Source: Taeniopygia guttata (taxonomy: Eukaryota > Chordata > Aves > Passeriformes > Estrildidae). Taken from it: a DNA stretch of 64,000 bases. Positions 1 to 10,536 of the stretch are shown piece after piece. A program made the position numbers and the translations under genes. Within the stretch, counting starts at the first letter, position 1; each line of letters begins with the position of its first letter. The notes below the pieces were generated by a model that was given only the letters and a program-made list of their open reading frames with translations, ran no database searches and was not told the DNA's origin. The DNA lies in assembly GCF_048771995.1 (NCBI RefSeq), contig NC_133025.1, forward strand, positions 8,122,001 to 8,186,000. The letters are read 5' to 3'.

Positions 1-3000
1 GTATGAGTTCACAATTCATTTCCAAAACCAGTCAGTACTGGAGCCATGTGTCATGTTTATCCCATCACTCCACCTCACAGTTGATGCTCTGTGCTGTGGC
101 TGCACACAACTGTGAAGTCATAAGCTCTGACTGACATTCTGCAGAAGCTGTACCATGGGGGAGGAATGGACTTCCAAATGTCCTGCTCATTCAGCTGTAT
201 GGAAAATTAGTTCACAGAACCTTTCTGAAAGAAAAATCTTACAGAACTTAATGGAATGGACATTTTAGATGGTGGTGATGAGGGTAGACTATGCCTTTGT
301 TTATTAGAAAATGCAGTTATTTTAGTTTTAATTAAAAAATGATTAGTCTCAACAGTGAAAGGTGCAATAAAGATTTATTTGGTTTCTCTTGGAGAGTCAG
401 GTTAGTTGCAAACTCAAGGATAAGAATTTAAAAAATTAATTAGTTAAACCCAGGCTGATATAAAGTATCTTCTTATTATTAGTTTTTCTTTCATTTTCCT
501 TTGTATGTATGTGAAATGATTCTGCTGAGATAGAATTTCTGTAACTTTTAAATTGAAGTGGATGATCAGAGAAAATAGTACAAATAGTAAACACTTTATT
601 TTAAAAGTATCTTATCTGGAGAGGGAACTTTACTGAAAATGAGTAGTTAAGCATGGGTAGCAATAAATATAATGAGGTAAATGTTAACTTAAAACAGCAC
701 CCTCTGTGTATTTATTGACTAAAGAAGGCACATCAAGAGATAAAGCTAAATATACCTTTAGGCTGCAGATAGAGAGTACCATAAAAGATTGAGTATGCTC
801 CTTGCAATCAAATGCCTTAGAGGGAGTCAGCAAGGCTGCCAAATAAACTCCCTGATCCTAGCCTGACTTGCTATTTTTTTCACATGAATTTGCCTTTACA
901 TTGGTTTGAATAACTGCTGAATCCAAAGCCAGGCTAATTTTGGCAAGAAATTCTAGAAATGCTGAAAGGACTAATATATAGGGTGATAGAATCATAACTC
1001 AGCTGACAGATGGAACCAATTCTGTCATACTGGTCTGTAGTTGTCTATTACAAAATCATCCCTGGCTCAAAAAAGTAATTCAAATCATGGAGTACTTTTC
1101 AATTGGCACACAACACAAGACCATGTGTTCTTACCTTGAATAGCCATGAAAATTGAGTTTAAATGTTTGGAAGTTCCTGTTGAATTATAAGTTAGGTTCA
1201 GCCTACTCCTGGAGATGCAGCTGCAAATCCATGATGACAGAATAACTGATGGTATGTCACACCACTGATGAGATAATGTCATTACTGATCTCCATTTTAA
1301 TAACACAGCAAACACCATGATTACTCCTCTACTGGTGACCTAATCTCCCACTTCTGAAAGACTAATAAATATCTTGCCTTAGCGGAAAAAAACACACACA
1401 AAAGTAAACCAGTTTAAAGGAAGCTGAAGGCACAATTTCCAAGTTTTATGTTTTGCGAACTTTCGTTATGGTATGTATGAACATTCATTGGTTTTCCTAA
1501 ATGGTAGAAATATAGCTATGTTTGCAGTACAGCAGAAAACTGGTTATTTGATTTTATAACCTTAAAAGAAGATTCTACTAGATATTAAGTGATCAGAATA
1601 CTAATAGAGATGTATTAGCATACTTAAAAAGAACCAAAATCAAAAAATCTGTTCTGTGGGAAAATCCAGTACTTCTGGAGAAACCTTATTCTAAATCTGA
1701 ACAAAAACCAGAAAGTCTGAAGCTTCTCCTGGAAAACAAAATTCCTAAAAAATTTACCAAATATTTTGGCATTGGACGTTTTGCTGCTACCCTGACTCAG
1801 GAAGCCCCTGATAGTGCTGAAGGACTAAGCATTATTATATTACGGGGAAGAAAGATTTCCCTGCATCTGGATAAGAAGCCCAGAAGACTAAGACAGCCAG
1901 AGGGCTCTCCACAATCATAGATCTGTGACAGGCCTGGAAAGTTTTCCATCCATCTGCACAGCAAGATAGTTGCAGAGTATAAGGTCTTGTGAACCCAAGA
2001 AATGACTGAGTAAGTAGTCTTAGGACCAGAAAAATACTCTACTGGTAAATTATCAGGCAAGTGGGATACACTTGTGATCAGGTTTTAAGTCATCTATCCT
2101 TCTAATCTAAGTCCCCTGTTGACCAAAGACAAAAAATAAATAGATAGATTCATATTGCATAAACAAAGATTCATAGAAATCTGTAGGATCTCCTGGAAAG
2201 AAAAATTCTCTGCAGGAATCCAAATGGAAAAGTTCTGCAAGTTTTGTTTTTCAGATATTTTCTCTTCTTTTGTTTCCTTGATTCTTCCTAGCTGAGAACA
2301 AACCTTTAGAACTGAAGTTATGAAATTTTTAATTTTTCTCTCTGCTGATGAAAAATAAAATTTGTTGACTTTAGTATCACATGGAATGTATACAGAAGCA
2401 GACAGGATAAAAAGAATTCAAAGACTTCTTACTTGCTCAGGTGCTATTAAGTAGGGCTTGAGAATTAGAATGTGGCAGTGTTTTTCATGCTGATCTTTAC
2501 AATATGTTTGTGTAAAGGATGAGAAATTTTTTCTGGCTATTTGCAGTAAAGAGCTGGAGATCTCTACATCTGATAAAGTTCACCTCTCCATTGTGTGAAT
2601 AAGTAGTGACATAAATATTTTTTTCCAATTTATTAAAAATATAATTTTATATTAATGTGCATTTAATTCCTGGGATTTTTTTCATCTGGGATAAGTAAGT
2701 AGCAAAGACTACAATTATCACTACAACTAACTGAATGCTTTATTTACATTGTTTGTGGATTAGAAAACTGAATTAACTATTGGCTCTTCCTGATTCAGTC
2801 TGGATTTTCCTCTTCTGGAGAAAAGGAAACATTTTTTTCTGAAAACCCCTGTACAACCAAAACTATTTTTCAGGTCACTTTAGAGCATTGTCCAATTATT
2901 AAAATACGCAGAAATATTTATTTGAATATGAAGAAAAGAAAATTATTAGAATATGAAGAAAAGGTAATACATATAGGATAAGGAGCCAATATTAGAAGAC

Positions 3001-4500
3001 CAGAGGAAAAGCTTTGGTAGAGATGGTAACAGATCTGTCATTCTTGGCTCTGCTGGGTGATTTCATTACTGAGAAATTAACACCTTCTGAAGTTTAGCCT
3101 GAAAATACATGTAAAAATGAAAACCTAAATATACTGTGGTCTCACTGTGGCTTTTGGCATTATGAATTCTATTACTGAATTACTTTTTAAAAATAATTTA
3201 TTTTATTTTTTATTAGCTTTTTCAGAATTTCAGACCATGTGGCATTCCACTCAAACCAATGGAAAATATGTCACCACCTGACTCTTTGTTATGCCCCAGT
3301 TAAAAATGCCTTTCTCTTCACTGAGACAATGTCATGAGGAATGAAATGAGTTTCCTTCCCCAGATTCTTGGTGCAATCCACAAGAATGTAATTAGATCTT
3401 GGTCATGTAAACTTAAAGATGAAAAATTCTGTGTTCAGAGGTTCACTGTTTTTAAGAGAGGTACAAGTCATGAAGTTTGTCCTTCAGCACTTTAATATTA
3501 TCTGGAAAATAGTTAAGAATAGCAGTCTAACCTCCTAGTTGTACAAATGTCTCAATTTGTCCCATTATTACCCTGTTTAAATTATTCTGGTTATAGGCTT
3601 GTTAAAAGTGATTAAGGTGAAGACTGCTTCCAAAAGCTGCCTGAACCTGATCACTCCAAAATTGCTTAAGAAAAATTAGCAATCAGGAATAACACATGTA
3701 ACTTTTTGTTGGCATTATGCAAGATGAGTGCAAGATATTTTTAGGGGCGCGTCAGGAAGGGTGGAGTAACAGGGTGGGAATAAATAAAAAAGAAGTAACC
3801 TTTCTTGGAGCTTCCCTGCAAGGTTAAAATATAGAATATTTGTTGTACTAGGCTGTTAGCAAAGTTCATTGCATATTTTTACTGAACCCTTAGGAAGAGC
3901 TTATTACTTATTACCATCACTCTTTAATAAAGATCCCAATGATAGATGAATGTTACCCTCCTTTCCCTTCAAGGCAGAGTCCTCCCACCTTCTCATTGAG
4001 TGAGTGGATTTACAGGTGCAGTAAAAGTCTTAGGAGTCAGACCATATTCAGTTTAATTTCAAATTAGGGAGTGGAAACTGTGAACCAGAAAAGACTCCTT
4101 ATACCAGTAAGATTCCATGACATTTCATATTTCCATAAAAAACCTGAAGAGAGCAGCAGGTTGTCCTGCTGCTTCTGCTCATACTCTCTAGTAGCAGCTG
4201 TGCAGAACACAACACAGTTTGAAATTCTAACTGCGTTTGTGCTTCACTGATGAAGGAAACAGGAAGAGATAGGACTTGGCTTCATGCTTGGAGCAAATGT
4301 GAATTTTCTTGTGGATTTCAGTGTCCAACCTGTAAGTTGCAGGTTCTTCTCCCTCAGTGCAGCAGCAAGTTCTGCTGCTGGCAGGGATCCTCCTTTGGGA
4401 GGTTCCTACTTGCTCTCCCTAAAGGGAGCTGCCTGTTCCTGTCCCCACAGCAGGCTTCTCTCTCTTACATGGGCCACAGCCATTTTTTTTCCATGCCCTG
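1..4500. other. AT-rich DNA with no gene recognised
   Basis: No open frame longer than about 90 codons and no domain-like translation was seen. The short open frames here have no recognisable composition or motif. No tandem array or clear interspersed repeat was identified by eye. An old, diverged repeat could be missed. Confidence 0.6.
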
Positions 4501-4520
4501 AAGGAAGGGGAACTTTTCTA

Positions 4521-4574
4521 ATGACAGTGGGAGCTAAAATATTTCATTAATATTTTAGCTGTTTTCACTGTCAT
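4521..4574. repeat. Two-tier perfect hairpin (9 bp + 12 bp stems)
   Basis: The outer arms ATGACAGTG (4521-4529) and CACTGTCAT (4566-4574) are exact reverse complements. Inside them AGCTAAAATATT (4532-4543) and AATATTTTAGCT (4549-4560) pair perfectly around a 5-nt loop. Only a small asymmetric bulge (2 nt against 5 nt) separates the stems. The size resembles a short pre-miRNA hairpin, but nothing shows that it is transcribed. A template-switch origin is equally possible. Confidence 0.8.
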
Positions 4575-4909
4575 GACTTCTGGTTGAATTCAAGAGGCAA
4601 AATTAATAGCCCTGCTTCAAAGCGCTATGGAAGCGGAATACTGAGAAGTGACTGCTGGACACAATCACCGTTTGAGTCACTTTGGCATTTTTTTCTGGTA
4701 GTTGCGCTGGATGGATATTTTTAAAGAAATGGTGGGTTAAATAAAAAGAAGGACAGATTTCGGGCAATTTGAGAAATTTTTCTCCTTTTATTATTTCTTC
4801 ACACATATATATGTAGATATTGCTGAAGGGCAGCTATTACGGAAGGGTAGCTCAGTCTTTTAGGACTGAATTGTTCCCTAGGAGCGTGTAAAAGTGACAG
4901 CATAAAGAA

Positions 4910-4948
4910 AACTTTTTAGCAATCTTTCCAAAGATTGCTAAAAAAGTT
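4910..4948. repeat. Near-perfect 18-bp hairpin with 2-nt loop
   Basis: AACTTTTTAGCAATCTTT is followed by a CC loop and then its reverse complement, with one extra A in the A-run of the second arm. Such a tight, nearly exact palindrome is unlikely by chance and would extrude or fold readily. No gene overlaps it. Confidence 0.8.
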
Positions 4949-5005
4949 GAGGAGTACTCTGCTGCAAAATTTCAGGCACTTCAGGGCATTTTCAGTTCAA
5001 ACTTC

Positions 5006-5027
5006 GAGCATTTCTATGGAAATGCTC
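5006..5027. repeat. 9-bp perfect hairpin
   Basis: GAGCATTTC, a TATG loop, then GAAATGCTC. It is the third hairpin in about 500 bp. A smaller one (TCAGTC/GACTGA) lies near 4852-4869. Confidence 0.7.
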
Positions 5028-5235
5028 AAGAGACAGCATACTTAATATATCCAACATCTCTGTTTGCAAAGAGTCTTTATTTCAGATAGAGGTATAGGAA
5101 GGACGTTCTCTATGATACAGAGGGTTATGTACAAAGAATGACACATTTCAGGCAATTTGAGAAACTTATCTTCTTTTATTAGTTTCTCAAACACAGATAT
5201 TCCAGTATTATTTAAAAGCAGACAAGCAACTAGGG

Positions 5236-5317
5236 GAATTCTCTAAACTAAGGGTAATTCTCTAAACTAAGGGTTTAAACTAATCTAGTCTAAACTCTAT
5301 TTCTCTACACTAAGGGT
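5236..5317. repeat. Short 19-bp tandem repeat
   Basis: Two units of about 19 bp, each containing AATTCTCTAAACTAAGGG (5236-5254 and 5255-5273), are followed by a degenerate third copy ending in CTACACTAAGGG near 5317. It lies downstream of the stop codon of the minus-strand ITPRIPL-like frame, possibly in its former 3' UTR. Confidence 0.65.
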
Positions 5318-5743
5318 AACTTTGCCAAATAGTTGTATACTGCCAACGCTAAAGGGCCTCTGGAATGAATCCTAAGAAACAAGTCTAATTAAAACTACGA
5401 CTAAATAACTACATTAAGTCCCTAATAGGCTAGGTTGCTGTCTTCGAGGTATTCCAAGCAACTTCCATCAGCTTCACTGTTATTCTTCTGTGAGGATGTG
5501 CAGGTGGAGCCAGTTTCTGCCTCCTAGACTTAGGCAACAGCACTGTTGTAAATGGAAGGTGAAGGGCAAGGCCGCTCAGAGAATTGTCTGCACAAGGAAT
5601 CCATGTGCTGCAGCATCTTCCTTCCGCAGGAGCAGGAAAGCAGCTTCAGGATTGTCAGGGACAACTGCAACAATCACAAAGAGTCCACGTCGCTGCAATC
5701 GGCTGTGAACTTCTCCATCACAGCTTTGTGCAGGGAACTCCTC

Positions 5744-6697
5744 TTAGTGTTGGTTGGAGAGCAGCATCCAGAGGCGAAAGTGCAGCTGATCATGAGCCTC
5801 CATCGCCTTCCTGTGGGCATCCGGATCTCGGGCCAGGTATTCAGAGAGGTTGAGCGGCTCAACCTTTCGCATTGCTGGAGGCACGCTGATCTCTGCAGGA
5901 AGCTTCTCGTTGCCTAGAACAAAATGGTCCAGGCGTTTCCATTTCAGGCAGAACTGCAGGAACGCCATGATGTCCCACAGCCGCAGTGGAAATTCCTTCC
6001 TGTGCCAGTAGACCCGCGGTATGATGTTTAACACATGCATGACCAGAGTCTTCCAGGTAGAGGTGGAAAAACCTGTGCCGCTCAGCATGCAGGTGAAGAG
6101 CTGCAGGTATTTCAGGTGCAACCCTTTACACGGTATCTGCCTGGCAATGTGCTGGAAGAATTTTGCCTCTGCCACAGCGAATGTCTCAGGCCACGCTGTG
6201 CTTGCGAGGATGTTGGCCTTGGCGGGCTGACTGCTCACGAGGTTACTGGAGTTGCCTTTCTGGCCCTCTGTGGGCTGGTTGACCACAAAGATGTCAGAGT
6301 CCCCTTGGCGCACGCCAAAAAGCATCTCCACCGACAGGGTCCTCTTGCCTCTGCTCAGCTGGAATTGGCAGGACCGGCTGCAGGGCTGAAACACCAAGTG
6401 CCATGAGTATGACTGAGGCACATGCAGCCATGAGCATCTCACCATCTGGAAGAACCAGCGGGAGGTTTTCTCCACATCCAGGTAGGAGCCGGTGCAGAGT
6501 GTCTCCAGGAGTCTGCGCTGCTGCTTCTGCCGCAGCTCCTCCTGCGAGTGGTGCAGGAGGCACAACAGCTTCTTTTTCACTGGCAGACACATTACCTTGT
6601 TCTTCTTCTTGTCTATCCTTATTCTTGTTTCCCTCCACATCACATCAGCCTGTTCTTCATCCTTGTTTCTATCACTGCCATCTTCTATAACTTCCAT
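5744..6697 (-). pseudogene. ITPRIPL1-like C-terminal half (Mab-21/ITPRIP domain), broken gene
   Basis: The minus strand is open for 317 codons. From about residue 30 it matches the C-terminal part of inositol trisphosphate receptor-interacting protein-like proteins by family pattern. Recognisable blocks are LLHHSQEEL, LETLCTGSYLDVEKTSRWF, VEMLFGVRQGDSDIF, AVAEAKFFQHIAR, GTGFSTSTWKT and EPLNLSEYLA near the end. Family members are membrane-anchored proteins of roughly 500-600 residues with a catalytically uncertain nucleotidyltransferase-like fold. The first 30 or so residues are acidic/lysine-rich linker. The part of the domain that normally precedes the LLHH block is absent, and retroviral sequence begins within about 90 bp upstream. 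It is therefore read as the 3' half of a disrupted gene whose N-terminal exon is at 11439-12091. The long open frame suggests recent decay, or a truncated product that could still be made. Downstream TTTATT motifs could give minus-strand polyadenylation signals. Confidence 0.8.
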
Positions 6698-6786
6698 ATT
6701 TGTGGTGGTGCGTTATTTTATGTTCTGATTGCGTTACGGTTGTACGGGTCAGTTTTTCTGTTTTTGTTCAATTTTATAGTTAGTAT
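6698..6786. other. Junction segment between ITPRIPL-like domain and retroviral gag
   Basis: About 90 bp are unlike both neighbours. The segment begins TGTGGTGGTGCG on the plus strand, which could be the edge of a truncated LTR since LTRs start with TG. No primer-binding site or matching 3' copy was found. On the minus strand it carries stops in the ITPRIPL-like frame. Its origin is undetermined. Confidence 0.4.
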
Positions 6787-7362
6787 GTGGCGCTGGCCAT
6801 TAGTGCTAAGGCTGCGAAGCAGGCCTTTTTCAAGCTGAGGCCTGCGGGAATGGTCACTAATTATCTATCTATCAAGCAAGACCCGCAGGAGGCCTTCGTA
6901 ACATTCATTGATAGACTTTGCAGGGCCATAGAAGTGCAAGTTCCGGACAGCAACCTCAGGCAGGGGATCCTGACAGAGGTAGCTAAGCAGAATTCCAACT
7001 CTGCATGTAAAGCCGCCATCCTCAGCCTGCCCCTGGATCCGGAGCCGACCATCCAGGACATGTTAGAAGTGTGCGCGAGGAAGGTGACCATCGTCCCACC
7101 CGAGCAGCGAGAGACCCCTCGCCCGTCACCTAAGAGAGTCTCTTTCGCTGAGGTCGCCACTCCGCCACCTTCAACACCATCTACGCCAGCAGAGATGCGT
7201 CGGCCGGCTTCCAGGGGAAACACCAACGATCGGACCTGCCATCTATGCAAAAGGCCTGGGCACTGGATGCCTCAATGCCCTCTGCGGGAACAATTTCATG
7301 AATTCAGGCGGCAGCAAGAGGGGAGGGGAAACCCCCTAACTAAAGGGGCTTCAAAAAACTAA
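6787..7362 (+). pseudogene. ERV gag, 5'-truncated (late capsid and nucleocapsid)
   Basis: This 191-codon frame begins abruptly inside gag. Its first codon is GTG and an in-frame TAG lies just upstream, so the start is a truncation point, not a true initiator. Residues 1 to about 100 resemble the C-terminal capsid domain (DPQEAFVTFIDRL, then SACKAAILSLPLDPEPT). A proline-rich linker follows. A single CX2CX4HX4C zinc knuckle (CHLCKRPGHWMPQC, 7237-7278) would bind genomic RNA. Most betaretroviral nucleocapsids have two knuckles, and a second is not evident. The frame ends in TAA at 7360-7362, immediately after the slippery sequence. Matrix and early capsid are missing, so no particle-forming Gag can be made from this locus. 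Confidence 0.88.
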
Positions 7363-7411
7363 GAACTGAGCGCAGCTCCCCCCTGCGCTCCGACAAAAAT
7401 AGGGTGGGGAG
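7353..7411 (+). promoter_or_regulatory. gag-pro -1 ribosomal frameshift signal with predicted pseudoknot
   Basis: The heptamer A AAA AAC (7353-7359) sits in the gag frame directly before the TAA stop. It fits the X XXY YYZ rule and is the heptamer known from betaretroviral gag-pro sites. After an 8-nt spacer, GAGCGCAG (7368-7375) pairs exactly with CTGCGCTC (7383-7390). The 7-nt loop CTCCCCC can pair its first six bases with GGGGAG at 7406-7411, giving an H-type pseudoknot with about 15 nt in the last loop. The -1 frame is open from 7359 into the protease frame with no stop. Sequence and spacing are seen directly; function is inferred. Confidence 0.85.
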
Positions 7412-9480
7412 AAAAACATCTTCTGCAGGGGAGGAGAAAGGCAATACCATCAGCCCGGAATGCTGCCCACCGCCAGACATTTCTACCGGACATGACTATA
7501 AGCGACCTGCGAAGCCTTGGCGTGTCGAGCCTCAATATTTTAAGGAGGATGTAGACACCATCCCAAGGGAATGGCTTGGCCGGAGCCCCGACCAGCCATG
7601 CCCCATCCTTAACACCTATTCCAATTTCCCTCCTTACAGGCTCGCACTGACCGAATCAATCCACCTCACAGACAGCGATTGGCGATTTGTGACTATCGAC
7701 ACCGAGTCACCTGGGACCTGGAGGAAACTCCGATGTAAGTACATCGTCCTGGGGGACACAAAATTTACACCACTAAACATCCACATCGCGCCTTGCACGA
7801 CATCCACCAACCCGGAGAAATTATTACTATGGCTTTACTGTGCTGAGCCGCCCATGTTCCTTCCCAAGGGCCAAGTCATCGCCCAGGCGATCCCAGTCAC
7901 CGGATCGCCTGTCTTCCCGGAACATCTGTGGAAGAAAAATGCAGCCCAAGCCCATAAGGTTTGTGCTGCGCACATTATGGGAAGCGACAAGCCCAGGATG
8001 GGCTGTAACATCTGGCATGGCGATCAGCACAGATGGCTAAATGGTCTGTTAGACACTGGGGCCGACGTCACGGTCATTCCCTCTAAGGATTGGCCGTCGC
8101 GTTGGGAATTACAAGACGTGGCTGGTCAAATTCAAGGTGTTGGAGGGTCTCAATTGGCTAAACAATCTAAAAACATCGTTCAATTTGTGGGGCCGGACGG
8201 GCAATCGGCTTACATACGCCCGTTCGTATTAGATTATACGGAACCCCTGTGGGGTACAGACCTGATGGCCCAATGGGGGGCAAAATTGGAAATACCGATC
8301 CCCCAGGTTTTTCGGTTAGCGGTCACTGAGGAGCGTCCCACCAAAAAACTTAATTGGCTCTCAGATACTCCCGTTTGGGTGGAGCAGTGGCCGCTCAATA
8401 AGCAAAAATTAAAAGCGCTCCAGGAACTCATGGACGAGCAGTTGGCCAAAGGGTATATCCAGGAAACAACATCTCCCTGGAATTCCCCCGTCTTTGTCCT
8501 CAAGAAACCAGGACGAGACGAATGGCGGCTCCTCCACGACCTCCGTGCCATTAATAATGTCATAGAGCCTATGGGGTCTCTACAACCAGGGATGCCGTCC
8601 CCTACGATGTTGCCTGAAAATTGGAATCTGGCCGTTATCGATGTTAAAAATTGCTTTTTCCAAATTCCTCTACACCCTGATGATGCCCCACGTTTTGCCT
8701 TCTCTGTTCCTACCATCAACAGAGAAGCCCCAATGAAGCGCTACCATTGGCGGGTACTTCCCCAAGGCATGAAGAACTCGCCTACTATCTGCCAATGGTA
8801 TGTGTCTCTGGTATTAGACCCAATTCGGAAAGCCGTGCGAGACGCGATCATTTTGCACTATATGGATGATATACTTATTTGTGCCCCTACCGACGATCTA
8901 CTTGCCCACGCGCTTCACCTGACAACGGATTTGTTGGTTGATGCAGGGTTCGAGCTGCGAAATGATAAAATTCAAAAGATGCCACCCTGGAAATACCTTG
9001 GGTTAGAAATCAGAAAGCGGACCATTGTTCCGCAAAAATTGGAAATCAAAAATAAAATTCGAACTCTTGTTGATGTCCAGCAACTGTGTGGGTCCTTAAA
9101 TTGGGTGAGACCCTGGTTAGGTATTCCCACCGACGACCTAGCCCCTCTTTTCAATTTATTGAAAGGGGGGGAAGAGCCCTGTTCTCCCAGGGAACTCACC
9201 CCAGAGGCCCAAGCTGCACTTGAGAAGGTTCAGGAGTTGATGTCTGCCAGGCAGGCCCACCGCTACATCCCGGACCTGCCATTTAAATTCATCATTTTAG
9301 GCAGACTGCCACACCTCCACGGACTCATCTTCCAATGGAGAGAGACATCAAAAGGGGACAAGGACCAGGGGCGAAGAGACCCTCTCTCTATCATAGAGTG
9401 GGTCTTCCTGAGCCATAACAGGTCCAAAAGAATGACAAGGCCACAAGAGTTGGTGGCGGAGCTCATCCGCAAGGCTTGTG
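7359..9480 (+). pseudogene. ERV pro-pol: dUTPase-like, protease and reverse transcriptase, RNase H lost
   Basis: The frame is open from the frameshift site, and residue numbers here count from GTG 7404. The first ~200 residues contain a dUTPase-like stretch ending LPKGQVIAQAIP; the usual catalytic Asp/Tyr motif is not evident, so it is probably inactive. Protease follows with LLDTGADVTVIP (active Asp 217), a GVGGSQ flap and a GTDLM block. Reverse transcriptase follows with AVIDVKNCFF, LPQGMKNSP and YMDD (Tyr 486, codon at 8859). Thumb and connection are present through MTRPQELVAELIRK. The text then jumps straight to integrase in another frame near 9475-9485, so essentially all of RNase H is deleted. 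Protease and RT share one frame, so only one frameshift would be needed, unlike MMTV, where pro and pol are in separate frames. The downstream residues to 9563 are out-of-frame read-through. Confidence 0.88.
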
Positions 9481-10479
9481 CGATTCCAACAAGCAAAGCT
9501 CAGTCACCAACTCCACCATCAGAATGCGCCAGGTCTGGTCCGGCAGTTCCATCTAACCCGTGACCAGGCCAAGGCCATTGTGGCAACATGTCCCTCCTGT
9601 AAGTCGCTCCCACTACCATCGGTGAGCGCAGGAGCAAATCCCCGAGGACTCCAAGCCTGCGAGGTGTGGCAGATGGATGTCACCCACATCAACTCCTTTG
9701 GGCGATCTAAGTATGTGCACGTCTCTGTTGACACCTTCTCCGGTGCAGTTTACGCCTCTGCCCACACAGGGGAGAAAGCTGCCGATGTCAAAAAACATCT
9801 GATGTTGGCCTTCTCCACGCTGGGCATCCCTAAATTACTAAAAACAGACAATGCTCCGGGGTACAAGTCCAGGGAATTCGCAGCTTTCCTGCAGCAATGG
9901 GGAATTGAACATCGTACTGGCATCGCCTATTCCCCGTCAGGTCAAGCCGTGGTGGAGAGGACTCACCAGAGTCTAAAAAGGATGCTACAACAACAGACAC
10001 CGACAATGAAGGTTGAGTCCCCCCAGGTCCGATTGGCACGAGCTCTCTTCACCATCAATTTTCTCAATTGCTCTTATGACAACCCCAACCCGCCAATCGC
10101 GAGGCACTTCGGTCAGTGCGAACACGCCAAGGTCAAAGAACGACCACCAGTGATGATAAAGGACCCGGAGACCTGGCGGCTGGAGGGACCCTATGACCTG
10201 GTGACTTGGGGACGGGGATACGCTTGCGTGTCCACGCCCTCAGGTCTCAGGTGGGTCCCGTCCACGTTCGTAAGACCATACACCGCCAAAGTCTCCTCGG
10301 GATCCGAAAAGCCGCAGGTCGCCATGGCCGCATTCCGGAGGCGGAGGAAGCCCACCCTGAATAACCCCGACTCTTTTCTCCTCCTAGCTGAGTCCCCTCC
10401 CATTCCCGAATACCCTGAAGACTCCCTGGATCCCTTTTCCCTTGACCTAAGTTTAGACCTTCCCCTTCTATTTGAGTGA
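9478..10479 (+). pseudogene. ERV integrase, complete-looking frame without its polyprotein context
   Basis: This 333-codon frame has all three integrase regions. The HHCC zinc domain has HQLHH and CPSC. The catalytic core has D67 (QMDVTH), D124 (TDNAPGY) and E160 (VVERTH), giving the standard D,D-35-E spacing. The C-terminal DNA-binding domain includes a WRLEGPYDLVTWGRGYACV block and a GLRWVPSTFVRPY block. No internal stop or frameshift was seen. It joins the RT part in a different frame across the RNase H deletion, so the normal Gag-Pro-Pol precursor could not deliver it. The GTG at 9478 is simply the first open codon. A proline/leucine-rich tail precedes the stop at 10477-10479, about 57 bp before the env start. 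Confidence 0.9.
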
Positions 10480-10536
10480 TCATTCTTTTCAGTTGTCTTT
10501 CAGTTGCTGACCCGCCTGCGACCCAGCTCAGCCGAG

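Larger units (their letters stand above)
4757..5200. repeat. Diverged direct repeat pair of about 45-50 bp
   Basis: The stretch at 4757-4806 recurs at 5145-5195 with several substitutions and one small indel. Both copies share the core GGCAATTTGAGAAA followed by a T-rich tract containing TTTATT. The offset is about 388 bp. On the minus strand both copies carry AATAAA, so either could act as a polyadenylation signal downstream of the minus-strand ITPRIPL-like reading frame. The pair may be remnants of one repeat element or a local duplication. Confidence 0.6.

Noticed and set aside
6021-6690. Several plus-strand open frames over 100 codons opposite the ITPRIPL-like domain
   Set aside because: They are antisense shadows of the minus-strand coding sequence, which has clear family blocks.
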